Source: an uncultured Clostridia bacterium (GTDB taxonomy: Bacteria > Bacillota > Clostridia > Oscillospirales > Ruminococcaceae). From it: DNA of 64,000 bases. A program made the position numbers and the translations under genes. Below, piece after piece: positions 54,177 to 62,196 of the stretch; within the stretch, counting starts at the first letter, position 1; each line of letters opens with the position of its first letter. The DNA is taken from contig CANQHA010000014.1 of assembly GCA_947623585.1 (NCBI GenBank), positions 1-64,000 of the forward strand, written 5' to 3'. The notes under the pieces were generated by a model. It had not been told where the DNA came from. It was given only the letters and a program-made list of their open reading frames with translations, and did not search any database.

Positions 54177-54206
54177 TTGACAAAATTAACCGATATAGGG
54201 TATAAT
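54177..54206 (+). promoter_or_regulatory. Promoter of the LspA-like gene
   Basis: TTGACA, 18-base spacer, TATAAT; 31 bases before GTG 54237. Confidence 0.78.
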
Positions 54207-54236
54207 TTACGCATACTTATTCGGGAGGGGAAAGAA

Positions 54237-54893
54237 GTGAAGAAAAAGGGCGTTTTTGCTATCATAGCGATAGCCGTGCTGATATTTGCCGACCAGTGTT
54301 CAAAGCTCCTTGCGAGGGCGTTTGCGCCGTCCGAGGCCGCGCCGCTGATACATATTCACGCGGCATCGGGGTGGTTTTCATTCGCGTTTTATCCTGAGCT
54401 CCACGACCGTTGGTCGCTGCCCGCCGATATAGTGATGGCGGTTTTGGGAGCGGCGATAACTGCGGGGTTCGTTTTTTATTTCAAATACGAGCGTGCGGCG
54501 CTTTTTCGGGATATAAAAGGCGCGGAAAGGATCAAATGCTGCTCGGGGCTGACCCTTGCGGCGATGATCTTCTGGACTGCGGGTATCGTCTGCTCGGTGT
54601 TTTTCGACGCGTTTTTATGGGGCGGCTCGCTTGATTTTCTCTGTTTTGATTGGGCGAAGCTGCACAAGGGCGACCCGAGCCTTGCCGACCTATATCATCT
54701 CAACCTCGACCTGAAAGACATTTTTGCCGTTCTCGGAACGTTTTTGCTGCTTCTTCGCATGGCTATCAGGCAGATATCGCTTTTTTCGCTCGACAGGCCT
54801 GCCCGCAAGCTGATCTCAAAGCGCGAGTTCCACTTTATAAAGAGCGTTCGAGAGGCTAAAAGCGCCGCCGAAAACTCGTCCGAGACGTTTTAG
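54237..54893 (+). CDS. LspA-like membrane protein (diverged signal peptidase II)
   Basis: Predicted 218 residues from GTG 54237 (GGGAGGGG upstream). Four hydrophobic segments (about 5-20, 54-80, 93-130, 160-182). ADQCSKLLAR near the start recalls the signal peptidase II DQ-x-x-K motif, and LKDIFAVLGTFLLLLRM recalls its last helix. The expected NxGAAF and GNxxDR active-site motifs are not seen, so lipoprotein processing is doubtful. It could be a paralogue with lost activity. A terminator follows. Confidence 0.55.
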   Translation: MKKKGVFAIIAIAVLIFADQCSKLLARAFAPSEAAPLIHIHAASGWFSFAFYPELHDRWSLPADIVMAVLGAAITAGFVFYFKYERAALFRDIKGAERIKCCSGLTLAAMIFWTAGIVCSVFFDAFLWGGSLDFLCFDWAKLHKGDPSLADLYHLNLDLKDIFAVLGTFLLLLRMAIRQISLFSLDRPARKLISKREFHFIKSVREAKSAAENSSETF

Positions 54894-54910
54894 TCTCCCC
54901 GCCAAAGAGA

Positions 54911-54945
54911 AAAGCAGGAAACCGTTTCGCGGTTCCTGCTTTTAT
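54911..54945 (+). terminator. Terminator after the LspA-like gene
   Basis: AAAGCAGGAAACCG and CGGTTCCTGCTTTTAT with loop TTTCG. It also faces the leftward XRE gene end. Confidence 0.85.
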
Positions 54946-54976
54946 ATTGCTTCAATTTTTCCTCAGCCGCACCGCT

Positions 54977-56185
54977 TTACTCCGTGCGCGTTTCGACGAG
55001 GTTTTCAACACGCTTCACGCACGCCTTATATCTCGGCTCGTTTCTTATCGGGTCGAACCATTCCCAGCCGCGCTCGGCGGTGAGCATATAGAGATACTGC
55101 GACGGATAAACGCAGAAGCAGCAGTTGCCCGAGCTGTCTATAAAGATGTTTCTTTCAAGCGGTCCCGGCTGCGAATTCGGGTTGTACCAGCTTTCCTCTG
55201 CCGTCCATTTTACAGTCGGGGTAAAGCGCGAGGTCTCAAGCTCAACTTTGTCGGTTATCTTCATGACATCTTCAAGCAGCGACACAACGTCCTCTAAGAC
55301 CGTAAGCGCCTCGTCGCGCCTGTCCATAGAAGCCAAATAGCACGAGCGGCGAATTCCTATCTCGATTCTCGATTCCGCCCAATAGTCAACGCCTTTTCCG
55401 CAGGTTATCGGGTGCTCGGGCGTAGGGGTCTCCTCGGCGAACGCGTGAAGGATTCCGAGACGGGCGGTATTTTCCGCAAAGCAGTGTTCAAGCGTTCTGC
55501 TATTGAGGTTCAGATACATCGCTCGGGAATTCACCGCGTCGTCGATGATCTCAAACAGCTTTTGATTCTGAAGCGGCGTCGCCTTATCGGGCTCGTTTCT
55601 CTGCATATAACGTCTCATCAAAAGCGCGTCCCTGCCGATGTCGTAGGGCGTTGCATAGCGCTTTAAAAACGCTTCGATGCGGTCTTCGTCCTCGATTATC
55701 GCCATTTTTTCAATGACGTCGGTGCTGTAAGGGCGCCTTTCAAGTCTTTCCTCGGCAAAAAGTCTGACCTCGGGCATGAGCCTTTTGTCTTTCAGAATTT
55801 GGTCAAAGCCGCTCATCCAGAATTTCCACACCGCGTCGCAGGCCGAATAGTCTCGGCGAAGCTCAACGACAATTTCCGCGAGCCTTTCAAAGCGCTCGTT
55901 CTCCTTTTCTTTGGGCATATCCGCGCTTTGAAGCCTGCAAAACTCGTCGCAAAGCTCCTCGGCCCGTTTTTCCTTTTCGCCCTCGGGTATACCCAAAAGC
56001 TCGTCGACCGGCACCGAGAAAATCTCGGATATCGCCGGCAAAAGCTCCATATCGGGGTATGCCGAGCCGGTCTCCCAGCGGCTCACAGACTGATAAGTCA
56101 CTCCGAGGCGGTCGGCAAGCTGCTCCTGAGTGAGATCTTTTTGTCGGCGCAAGCGCCTGATGTTTTCACCTATTGATAATTTCAT
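54977..56185 (-). CDS. XRE-family regulator with long helical C-terminal domain
   Basis: Predicted 402 residues. An N-terminal HTH (residues 4-60: QEQLADRLGVTYQSVSRWE) of the XRE/Cro type is followed by a 340-residue helical and TPR-like sensing part. Large XRE-type regulators with such tails often respond to peptides or small ligands. The 300-base gap upstream (56186-56484) holds palindromic AT-rich stretches (CTCATAAAGTGAG, CATATGAG) that could be its operator. Target genes are not known; the divergent flavodoxin gene is a candidate. Confidence 0.85.
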   Translation of the reverse strand: MKLSIGENIRRLRRQKDLTQEQLADRLGVTYQSVSRWETGSAYPDMELLPAISEIFSVPVDELLGIPEGEKEKRAEELCDEFCRLQSADMPKEKENERFERLAEIVVELRRDYSACDAVWKFWMSGFDQILKDKRLMPEVRLFAEERLERRPYSTDVIEKMAIIEDEDRIEAFLKRYATPYDIGRDALLMRRYMQRNEPDKATPLQNQKLFEIIDDAVNSRAMYLNLNSRTLEHCFAENTARLGILHAFAEETPTPEHPITCGKGVDYWAESRIEIGIRRSCYLASMDRRDEALTVLEDVVSLLEDVMKITDKVELETSRFTPTVKWTAEESWYNPNSQPGPLERNIFIDSSGNCCFCVYPSQYLYMLTAERGWEWFDPIRNEPRYKACVKRVENLVETRTE

Positions 56186-56426
56186 ATCGGATCACTCCTT
56201 GCAAAAATTTTCTTCGCGAAGTTTTCTGAGCTCATCAAAAGGATAACATAAGATATCGCACAAATCAATAACTCATAAAGTGAGAATTTTTCAACATATG
56301 AGTGAATTATAATTTTTTCGGAGCAGCGCCGCTTTCCAAAATGCGCATATTCTCCCTCCGAGCCGCTTGCGACCGCGCTTTTCGGGTTTGCCAGATTTTT
56401 CAAGTCGATTTTTGGGATTTTTCGGC

Positions 56427-56454
56427 TTGACAAAACGCAAAATAGTGGTAAAAT
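56427..56454 (+). promoter_or_regulatory. Promoter of the flavodoxin set
   Basis: TTGACA, 16-base spacer, TAAAAT; 30 bases before ATG 56485. Confidence 0.75.
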
Positions 56455-56484
56455 CATTGCAGAGCATTTGATTCGGAGGTTTAT

Positions 56485-56901
56485 ATGAATATTGCCGTAA
56501 GATATTATACCCGCTCGGGAAACACCAAAAAGCTCGCCGAGGCGATAGGCGGGGCGCTCGGCGTCAAGGCCGAGAACGTCTCGGTATCGCTGCCCGAAAA
56601 CGCCGATCTTCTGTTTCTCGGCTGTTCGGTTTATGCCGGAGGGTGCGCGCCCGAGGTCTCGCAGTTTATCGAGAGCAACTCTGACAGAATAGGAAAGATC
56701 GCGGTGTTCGGCTCGTCGGCATCTGGTAAATCGACCATCAAAAAGATAAAAGCCGCCGCCGGAAAAAACGGTCTTGAGGTTTGCGGACGAGAGTATATCT
56801 GCCGCGGAAAATTCCTCTTTTTAAACGGAGGCAGACCCAACGAGGACGATCTTGCCGGCGCGGTAGCCTTTGCCGACGCTGTTTCAGGGGCGCTCGAGTG
56901 A
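56485..56901 (+). CDS. Flavodoxin-like protein
   Basis: Predicted 138 residues. The P-loop TRSGNTKKLAEAIGG (residues 9-23) binds FMN phosphate, and ADLLFLGCSVYAGG is the usual second loop. Flavodoxins carry electrons in anaerobes; short forms also occur as NAD(P)H quinone reductase-like domains. It leads a short rightward set with a DNA glycosylase-like and a nitroreductase gene. Confidence 0.85.
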   Translation: MNIAVRYYTRSGNTKKLAEAIGGALGVKAENVSVSLPENADLLFLGCSVYAGGCAPEVSQFIESNSDRIGKIAVFGSSASGKSTIKKIKAAAGKNGLEVCGREYICRGKFLFLNGGRPNEDDLAGAVAFADAVSGALE

Positions 56902-56933
56902 TATTTTAAAAGATTTTCCGAAAGGTGACGTCG

Positions 56934-57419
56934 ATGAGGCAGACGCATGGGTTTCCGCCGTTTTTTGACAAAAGCAGCGAAATTCTGATACTCGGCAGCT
57001 TCCCCTCGGTTAAAAGTCGGGGGGAAGCCTTTTATTACGCGCACCCGCAAAACCGCTTCTGGAGGGTTTTGGCGCTTTGCTTCGGCGATAGCGTTCCCCA
57101 AACCCTTGACGAGAAGAAAAGTTTTCTCACAAAAAATAAGATCGCGCTTTGGGACGTTATCGAGAGCTGCGAGATAGTCGGCTCAAGCGATTCGTCTATT
57201 CGTTTTCCCGAGGCGGCGGATATTGCTTCGCTGCTCGGAAAAACAGATGTCAAAAAGGTGATTTTGAACGGAAAGACCGCCGAACGGTGGTTTTTAAAAT
57301 TTTATCCGAATTTTCCGCTGCCAAAAGCAACGCTGCCCTCAACGAGCCCCGCAAACGCCTCGTGGAGCGTCGAGCGGTTGGCGGCGGCGTGGAAAAGCGA
57401 AATTATCGGGGAGGTATAA
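56934..57419 (+). CDS. Family 6-type uracil/hypoxanthine-DNA glycosylase-like protein
   Basis: Predicted 161 residues from ATG 56934, with AAAGGTGA six bases upstream. ILILGSFPSVKSRG (motif with GSFPS) and YYAHPQNRFWRVL, then IALWDVIESC, then LPSTSPAN near the end, match the Mug/UDG family-6 hypoxanthine-DNA glycosylases that excise deaminated bases. The GSFPS and SPAN segments form the active site. It lies 32 bases after the flavodoxin gene and ends 2 bases before the nitroreductase. Confidence 0.88.
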   Translation: MRQTHGFPPFFDKSSEILILGSFPSVKSRGEAFYYAHPQNRFWRVLALCFGDSVPQTLDEKKSFLTKNKIALWDVIESCEIVGSSDSSIRFPEAADIASLLGKTDVKKVILNGKTAERWFLKFYPNFPLPKATLPSTSPANASWSVERLAAAWKSEIIGEV

Positions 57420-57421
57420 AA

Positions 57422-57937
57422 ATGTCGCTTACCGAGCTTATGCAAAAAAGATTTTCCGTCAGGAGCTTCGACGGAAAGAGGGTGGAGGGCGAAACGCTTG
57501 CCGAAATACTTGAAGCGGGCAGGCTTGCGCCGACGGCGAAAAACAATCAGCCGCAAAAGATCTATGTCGTTCAGAGCGATTCGGCGCTTGAAAAGCTGAA
57601 CGCGGTCTGCAAGTGCGTTTTCGGGGCGAGAACGGTGCTCGCAGTCGGCTATGACCGCGAACTTGACTGGAAAAACCCGCTCATGCCGCCCTATCATTCG
57701 GGAGAGACCGACGCGGCGATAGTCTGCACTCACATGATGCTCAAGGCGAGAGAGCTCAGCGTCGGAAGCTGCTGGGTCGGATTTTTCAACGCCGACGAGG
57801 TATCAAAGGCGCTCGGGCTGCCCGAGAACGTCGTTTTGACCGCGCTTCTGCCGATAGGTTACCCCTCCGAGAACGCGGCTGCTTCAGAGCGGCATTTTTC
57901 ACGCAAGCCGCTTTCCGAGACGGTCGAATACTTATAA
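57422..57937 (+). CDS. Nitroreductase family protein
   Basis: Predicted 171 residues from ATG 57422 with GGGAGG at the end of the preceding gene. RFSVRSFDGKRV and ILEAGRLAPTAKNNQPQKI are the family's FMN-binding start, GSCWVGFF and ALLPIGYPS close the fold. Such enzymes reduce nitro, quinone or flavin substrates with NAD(P)H. The adjacent flavodoxin and DNA glycosylase suggest a small redox/repair set, but function is not shown. Confidence 0.92.
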   Translation: MSLTELMQKRFSVRSFDGKRVEGETLAEILEAGRLAPTAKNNQPQKIYVVQSDSALEKLNAVCKCVFGARTVLAVGYDRELDWKNPLMPPYHSGETDAAIVCTHMMLKARELSVGSCWVGFFNADEVSKALGLPENVVLTALLPIGYPSENAAASERHFSRKPLSETVEYL

Positions 57938-58007
57938 AAAATTCCGGCGGGTGCAATTTTTCGGCCCGCCGGCGCGTATTATATGTGAACCGAAGGGAGA
58001 TGTCCGC

Positions 58008-59204
58008 ATGAAAAAACTGCTTGTTCCGTTAATTCTGGCGCTTTTTCTCTGCGCCTGCACGGTCGGCCCCGAAGAGGCTCCGCATAATGATATTTTAAAC
58101 CCGCAAAGCCCCGCAGCCTCCGATCGGCCCGATGTTTCCGCGCCCGCCGTTTCGCCGGAAGACGTTTCCTCCGAGCCCGAGCCGGGCGAAGATGTCGGCG
58201 ATACGACCTCGGAGGATATACCCATACCCGACGAGCCGGAGGACGTTTTGGAGATACCCGAAGAACCCGAGATAAGCGATACGGCGGAACCTGACGCGAT
58301 AGATGTTGAGCTTTTCGACGAGCCGGTAACGATGTCATCGACCATATCGCTTAATGTGCGAAGCGGGCCCTCGACCGACTATGAGCCGATAGGGATCATC
58401 GAGCCTGACGACAAAGTGACGGCTTTCGGAGAGTCCGATGGCTGGTATGCGATAACGTATAAAGAAGCGACCGGTTTTGTCAGCGCAAAATATATGAAAG
58501 CGGAGGAATCTTCTCAGCTCGACCCGCTCGACCACGCCGCGGCGGCCTCGATAATCGAGGCTTATGCCCGCCTTGACGGCCGAGACCCGAAGCTGGTCGC
58601 TTTGGGCGGATATTTCGGAGAATACGGCGGCGGCTTCGCGGTGCTGATGTATTCCGACAGCGCCGAGGGCTTTGAGGACTATGATTTCGGCTACTGCACA
58701 TTTGAGCTCGATCTGACCGAGCGGCTTTTCTATTATAAAAACGGCGAATTCACGCCTTTGGGCGAGGCAAAATCTGCGGGCGAACTCAGCGACGAGGAAA
58801 TAAAGACTATCCACCGTTATTTTGAAGAGATGAGAAAAAATGACGAGGCATCAAATCTTTCGCTTCCCGAGCTTGAACCGCTCAGCGCTCGTCAAGAGGA
58901 TTCTCTTGCAAAAGATTGGATAGAGCAGTATTGCGGCGGCGAAGACCCCGGCGGGGTCAGAACGGCGAGGTATTTCGGCACATACGGCGGCTCGGAGGTA
59001 GTTGTCATGACCTCAGCGGAAAACGCCGCCAATGATGTGGAGAGCGCAATAAACATCGCGGGGTATATCATAAGGTTTTGGGATTCAAACCAAAATATCC
59101 TTTTGCACCGCGGCCATGAGTTTTTCCCTCTCGAAACGGCATATCTCTATGATTATATCAGCGACGAGGACCTTGCGAGGATAAGTTATTATTCGGGGAA
59201 GTGA
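58008..59204 (+). CDS. Lipoprotein with bacterial SH3 domain
   Basis: Predicted 398 residues from ATG 58008 (AAGGGAGA upstream). Lipobox LFLCAC (Cys at about 18), an acidic Pro/Ser linker rich in Glu/Asp, and an SH3b domain at about 105-165 (TISLNVRSGPSTDYEPIG, GWYAITYKEATGFVS). The rest (about 170-398) contains two similar alpha/beta units (LVALGGYFGEYGGGFAVL, GTYGGSEVVVM). SH3b domains bind peptidoglycan, so it is probably wall-associated. No catalytic site recognised. Confidence 0.82.
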   Translation: MKKLLVPLILALFLCACTVGPEEAPHNDILNPQSPAASDRPDVSAPAVSPEDVSSEPEPGEDVGDTTSEDIPIPDEPEDVLEIPEEPEISDTAEPDAIDVELFDEPVTMSSTISLNVRSGPSTDYEPIGIIEPDDKVTAFGESDGWYAITYKEATGFVSAKYMKAEESSQLDPLDHAAAASIIEAYARLDGRDPKLVALGGYFGEYGGGFAVLMYSDSAEGFEDYDFGYCTFELDLTERLFYYKNGEFTPLGEAKSAGELSDEEIKTIHRYFEEMRKNDEASNLSLPELEPLSARQEDSLAKDWIEQYCGGEDPGGVRTARYFGTYGGSEVVVMTSAENAANDVESAINIAGYIIRFWDSNQNILLHRGHEFFPLETAYLYDYISDEDLARISYYSGK

Positions 59205-59267
59205 GGGGAACGCCGCGCTGCGATTTATGCAGATATTTTACTTTCTGCGGAGATTGTGAAGTTGCTT

Positions 59268-59493
59268 AAAAGGTATTCATCTTCCCCGCTCACGCGGGTA
59301 AGAAGAATGCTATCGTCTATCACCCCACCCCCGCTATACTTTCTGCGGAACGGCTAAATTAGAGAGCCCCCTCCCCTTTGAGGGGAGGGGGCGTTCGCTT
59401 TGCGACCTTTCCGGCAAACGTACCGTGGGGGCGGGGTGACTTAAAATAGTATGAAATCATTACCTCGTGAGAGGGAATGATTGAATACCTTTT
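59268..59493. repeat. REPIN-like palindromic element, copy F (complete)
   Basis: AAAAGGTATTC at 59268; left hairpin is imperfect (ATCTTCCCCGC, GCGGGTAAGA); GAATGCTATCGTCTATCAC, CCCACCCCCGC; central GCCCCCTCCCCT/AGGGGAGGGGGC; GGGGGCGGGGTGAC, TAGTATGAAA, right hairpin ATCATTACCTC/GAGGGAATGAT; ends GAATACCTTTT at 59493. Its right hairpin equals that of copy A. Nothing else is supported in the 59205-59630 gap. Confidence 0.9.
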
Positions 59494-59630
59494 AGCCCGT
59501 AAACGTCGGGCACTTTTCACACTTCCCCGCACTCTCAACTCCTGAATTGCCCCGCTTCCCTTCCCCCTCTCCTTGCATTTTCCCTCGCTATATGTTATAA
59601 TACCCAAAAGACGCAAAAGGGGGACGTGCT

Positions 59631-60638
59631 ATGGACGGCGAAAAGGTTGCTTTTGAGAAGCAGGCGGTTTCCGAGGAGCTTTCCTTTAAGAGCGCCGAGC
59701 TTGCGGAGGACGTAAAAAAGTTGGGCGACGACCTTGAAAAGAGGTATTATGTGCCGCTTGCGGTCGAGGCGGAGATGCGCCGCAAGGACAGCAAATGCTT
59801 TGACGAGGCCGAGCATGAGATAGACGTGCTCCATGGGACTGCGCGGAGCCTTTTGCAGTCATACCAGACCGTTACCGCGCTTGAGGACGAGCTCAAGTCG
59901 CGCACGCATGACACAAAGAGGGCGGTCAAGCGAAAGCTGCCGGTCTTCAACCCGCCGACGAACGGCGCCATCGACCTTGAAGAGGAGCGAAAAGATCACT
60001 TTGCGCGGGGAATTAATATATACAAGCTGCTTTTGCTTTTGGCGGTGGGCAGCTTTGCGGGCGTCATCGTCGAGATGCTTTGGTGCTATCTCACCCGAGG
60101 ATATTTAGAGAGCAGGAGAGGGCTCGTCTACGGTCCGTTCAATCTTTTATACGGCGCCGGAGCGGTGCTTCTGACGCTTACGCTTTACAGATTCAGAAAT
60201 CGCGGCTATTTCTGGTCGTTTATCGGAGGCTTCACCGTCGGCAGCGCGCTTGAATATCTCTGCTCGCTGTTTCAGGAGCTTCTTTTGGGCTCGCGTTCTT
60301 GGGATTACAGCGAAATGCCCTTTAACATCAACGGCCGAATTTGTCTTGCATATTCAATTTTTTGGGGAGTGCTGGGCGTTTTGTGGATAAAGGATATCTA
60401 TCCGCGAGCGGCAAAGCTGATACTTCGCATTCCGAACAAATGGGGCAGAATAATAACCGTTTCGATAGCTGTTTTTCTCGCGTTTGACGCCGCCGTAACG
60501 GCAGTCGCGCTTGCCCGCTGGTCAATGAGGATAAAAGGCGACCCCGCCTCGAACGCCCTCGCCGAATTTGTTGACGAGCGCTTCCCCGACGAGCGCATGG
60601 AGCGTATCTTTGCGAACATGGAGTTCGGCGAAAATTAG
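59631..60638 (+). CDS. CmpB-family (ABC_trans_CmpB) membrane protein
   Basis: Predicted 335 residues. The first 125 residues are charged and coiled-coil-like; the membrane part (about 126-320) has GSFAGVIVEMLWCYLTRGYL, RRGLVYGPFNLLYGAGAV and four or more helices, matching the putative ABC permease family PF06541. Despite the name no transporter role is established. A coding ATPase partner is not adjacent. The start ATG has AAGGGGG upstream. Confidence 0.8.
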   Translation: MDGEKVAFEKQAVSEELSFKSAELAEDVKKLGDDLEKRYYVPLAVEAEMRRKDSKCFDEAEHEIDVLHGTARSLLQSYQTVTALEDELKSRTHDTKRAVKRKLPVFNPPTNGAIDLEEERKDHFARGINIYKLLLLLAVGSFAGVIVEMLWCYLTRGYLESRRGLVYGPFNLLYGAGAVLLTLTLYRFRNRGYFWSFIGGFTVGSALEYLCSLFQELLLGSRSWDYSEMPFNINGRICLAYSIFWGVLGVLWIKDIYPRAAKLILRIPNKWGRIITVSIAVFLAFDAAVTAVALARWSMRIKGDPASNALAEFVDERFPDERMERIFANMEFGEN

Positions 60639-60714
60639 TTTTCGCAGTTGTAGAACGGTTCTTTTGCGAGCCGCCCGCCCGCATATGCTCGGATTTTAAA
60701 CTAATTCCGACGAT

Positions 60715-60870
60715 CCGACTTCTGACCTCTGATTTCTGTTTTCTTTAGGGGAGCATCCATTCTGCACGTATTATTCACAAAATAAAATATGTCGCCAAAG
60801 GCGACACCTTGAAACTCTAACATCTAATATCTTATTTCTATCTTCTTGATGCGCCCGCTCAGGGCACATC
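60715..60870 (-). repeat. Hairpin plus degenerate 7-mer module, copy 2
   Basis: On the minus strand 60870-60791 reads GATGTGCCC/GGGCGCATC hairpin, CAAGAA, a 7-base-period tract (AAGATAG AAATAAG ATATTAG ATGTTAG) and TTTCAAGG with hairpin GTCGCC/GGCGAC, the design of 26022-26102. A separate 7-mer tract of the same kind lies at about 60715-60746 (AGAAATC AGAGGTC AGAAGTC). No gene is supported in 60639-60922. Confidence 0.65.
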
Positions 60871-60884
60871 TCTATTCTCACCGA

Positions 60885-60913
60885 TTGACAAACGCCCACA
60901 AAGGTGTTAAAAT
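60885..60913 (+). promoter_or_regulatory. tRNA-Leu promoter
   Basis: TTGACA, 17-base spacer, TAAAAT. Near-consensus stable-RNA promoter, nine bases before the tRNA. Confidence 0.85.
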
Positions 60914-60922
60914 ATCGGTTGC

Positions 60923-61006
60923 GCGGGTATGGCGGAATTGGCAGACGCGCCAGATTTAGGTTCTGGTGTCCAACACGTGCAGGTTCAAGTCCTGTTACCC
61001 GCACCA
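60923..61006 (+). tRNA. tRNA-Leu (UAG)
   Basis: 84 bases with long variable arm and encoded CCA. Acceptor GCGGGTA/TACCCGC, anticodon arm CCAGA/TCTGG with loop TTTAGGT gives UAG (reads CUA). T-loop TTCAAGTC is normal. Terminator follows at 61015. Confidence 0.97.
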
Positions 61007-61014
61007 AATAAGTA

Positions 61015-61055
61015 CGCTAATTTGATACAATCGGTATCGAATCAGCGTATTTTAT
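61015..61055 (+). terminator. Terminator of tRNA-Leu
   Basis: ACGCTAATTTGATAC and GTATCGAATCAGCGT arms (two mismatches) followed by ATTTTATTT. Confidence 0.8.
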
Positions 61056-61102
61056 TTGACTGTACGACTTTTTAAATCTGATTTTCGATACGGAGGGAAT
61101 CA

Positions 61103-61582
61103 ATGGAAATAAATGTAAGAAAAGCTCTGCCGGAGGATTTTAAACTTATCGGCAGGCTGCTGAACGAAATTTTAAAACAGCACAGCGACGGTCGCCCGGA
61201 CCTTTTCGAGGGCGGTGAATCCTCGGGAAAATACGACCGCGAACACTTTGAGACGCTTCTTAACGACCCGGGATGCGTGGTTTTCACAGCCGAGTGCGAC
61301 GGCGAGCCGGCGGGGTATCTCATATGTAAAATTATTACAGAACGTCCGAACACAGTCCTGAAAGCGATAAAAACGCTCTACCTCGACGACCTCTGCGTCG
61401 ACAAAAATCGGCGCGGGATGGGGGTTGGGCGCGCGCTGATGGCCGCGGCGGAGAGCTATGCAAGAGCGAGTGATTTCCATAATATTACACTTAATGTCTG
61501 GGAATTCAACGCCTCGGCCCGCGGCTTTTACGAGAGCCTCGGCTACACGACCCAGCGCCGGGAGATGGAGAAGGTGCTTTAA
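61103..61582 (+). CDS. GNAT-family N-acetyltransferase
   Basis: Predicted 159 residues. The acetyl-CoA loop is VDKNRRGMGVGRALMAA and the C-terminal FNASARGFYESLGY. Substrate unknown. ATG 61103 has GGAGGG upstream. It lies between the intact tRNA-Leu and the relic at 61632. Confidence 0.88.
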   Translation: MEINVRKALPEDFKLIGRLLNEILKQHSDGRPDLFEGGESSGKYDREHFETLLNDPGCVVFTAECDGEPAGYLICKIITERPNTVLKAIKTLYLDDLCVDKNRRGMGVGRALMAAAESYARASDFHNITLNVWEFNASARGFYESLGYTTQRREMEKVL

Positions 61583-61631
61583 CATACTCAGCAGAGAAAT
61601 CCGGGCAAAAAAATGTGGTAGAAGGCCGCCT

Positions 61632-61712
61632 GCGGGTATGATGAATTGGCAGACGCGCCGGGTTTAGATCCCGGCGGCAGCCCCGTGCAGGTTAAAGTCC
61701 TGTCACAGCGTC
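61632..61712 (+). pseudogene. tRNA-Leu (UAG) pseudogene
   Basis: GCGGGTATGATGAATTGGCAG resembles the start of the 60923 gene (one stem base and D-arm differ). The anticodon arm CCGGG/CCCGG with TTTAGAT keeps UAG. The T-loop is TTAAAGTC (C56 replaced), and the 3' acceptor half is TCACAGC, which cannot pair with GCGGGTA. There is no CCA. The tail hairpin GCGTCGCAAGC/GCTTGCGGTG follows. It looks like a decayed or recombined second copy. Confidence 0.75.
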
Positions 61713-61740
61713 GCAAGCTCCAGAGCGCTTGCGGTGATTT
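61707..61740 (+). terminator. Terminator hairpin after the tRNA-Leu relic
   Basis: GCGTCGCAAGC, loop TCCAGA, GCGCTTGCGGTG, then ATTTTTATAA. Same stem type as after tRNA-Ala. Confidence 0.65.
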
Positions 61741-61902
61741 TTATAATGTGAATCTCTATTATAATCCGAACCTGTTCCCGATAGGCGACACGTTCGGATT
61801 ATTGGTTTTCTTCGACAGATATGAAGAAACTCACTTCAGAAATGGCAAGAAAATTCTTCCGACTTCAAAACCGCGAGGACCAAGAAAAAAGAAATAACAA
61901 AA

Positions 61903-61939
61903 AAACAGGCGCACCGCTCGGTACGCCTGTACTTTTTAT
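61903..61939. terminator. Bidirectional terminator
   Basis: ACAGGCG and CGCCTGT arms with CACCGCTCGGTA loop, A-run on one side and CTTTTTA on the other. It ends the small leftward gene set. Confidence 0.75.
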
Positions 61940-62113
61940 TCAATTTTTCTGCATCTTGTTTTCTTCCTGCTGCCGCTTCCACTCGGCGAACTCGCGCTGA
62001 CCCTCCTCGCTTTCGTAAAATGCGATGATGTCGGGCAACAGGCATCGAGCGATCGCCTCAATTTTGTGCTGCGGTATGGCAGTGTTGTTTACTAACTTTT
62101 TTCGTCTGCTCAA
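61940..62113 (-). CDS. Small conserved-looking protein of mobile-element type
   Basis: Predicted 57 residues if the TTG at 62113 is used (GGAGGT four bases before); a TTG at 62125 would contain that site. Sequence SRRKKLVNNTAIPQHKIEAI continues to a Glu/Arg-rich helix (EGQREFAEWKRQQEE). Basic N-terminus then amphipathic helices. Similar small ORFs accompany regulators in Firmicutes elements (recalled, not searched). Function unknown. Confidence 0.65.
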   Translation of the reverse strand: MSRRKKLVNNTAIPQHKIEAIARCLLPDIIAFYESEEGQREFAEWKRQQEENKMQKN

Positions 62114-62196
62114 AAGTACCTCCAAGACTTTACAAGATGCAATTTTCCGCGGCTTCCAATTTCACTTAGTTTATCACCTCCTCGCTAAATTTCTGA

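Noticed and set aside
56182-56457. 91-codon minus-strand frame before the XRE gene
   Set aside because: Occupies the divergent promoter region of two real genes; no start signal and no recognisable content.
61646-61897. 83-codon frame over the tRNA-Leu relic
   Set aside because: It begins inside the relic and its terminator hairpin, has no ribosome binding site and no motif.
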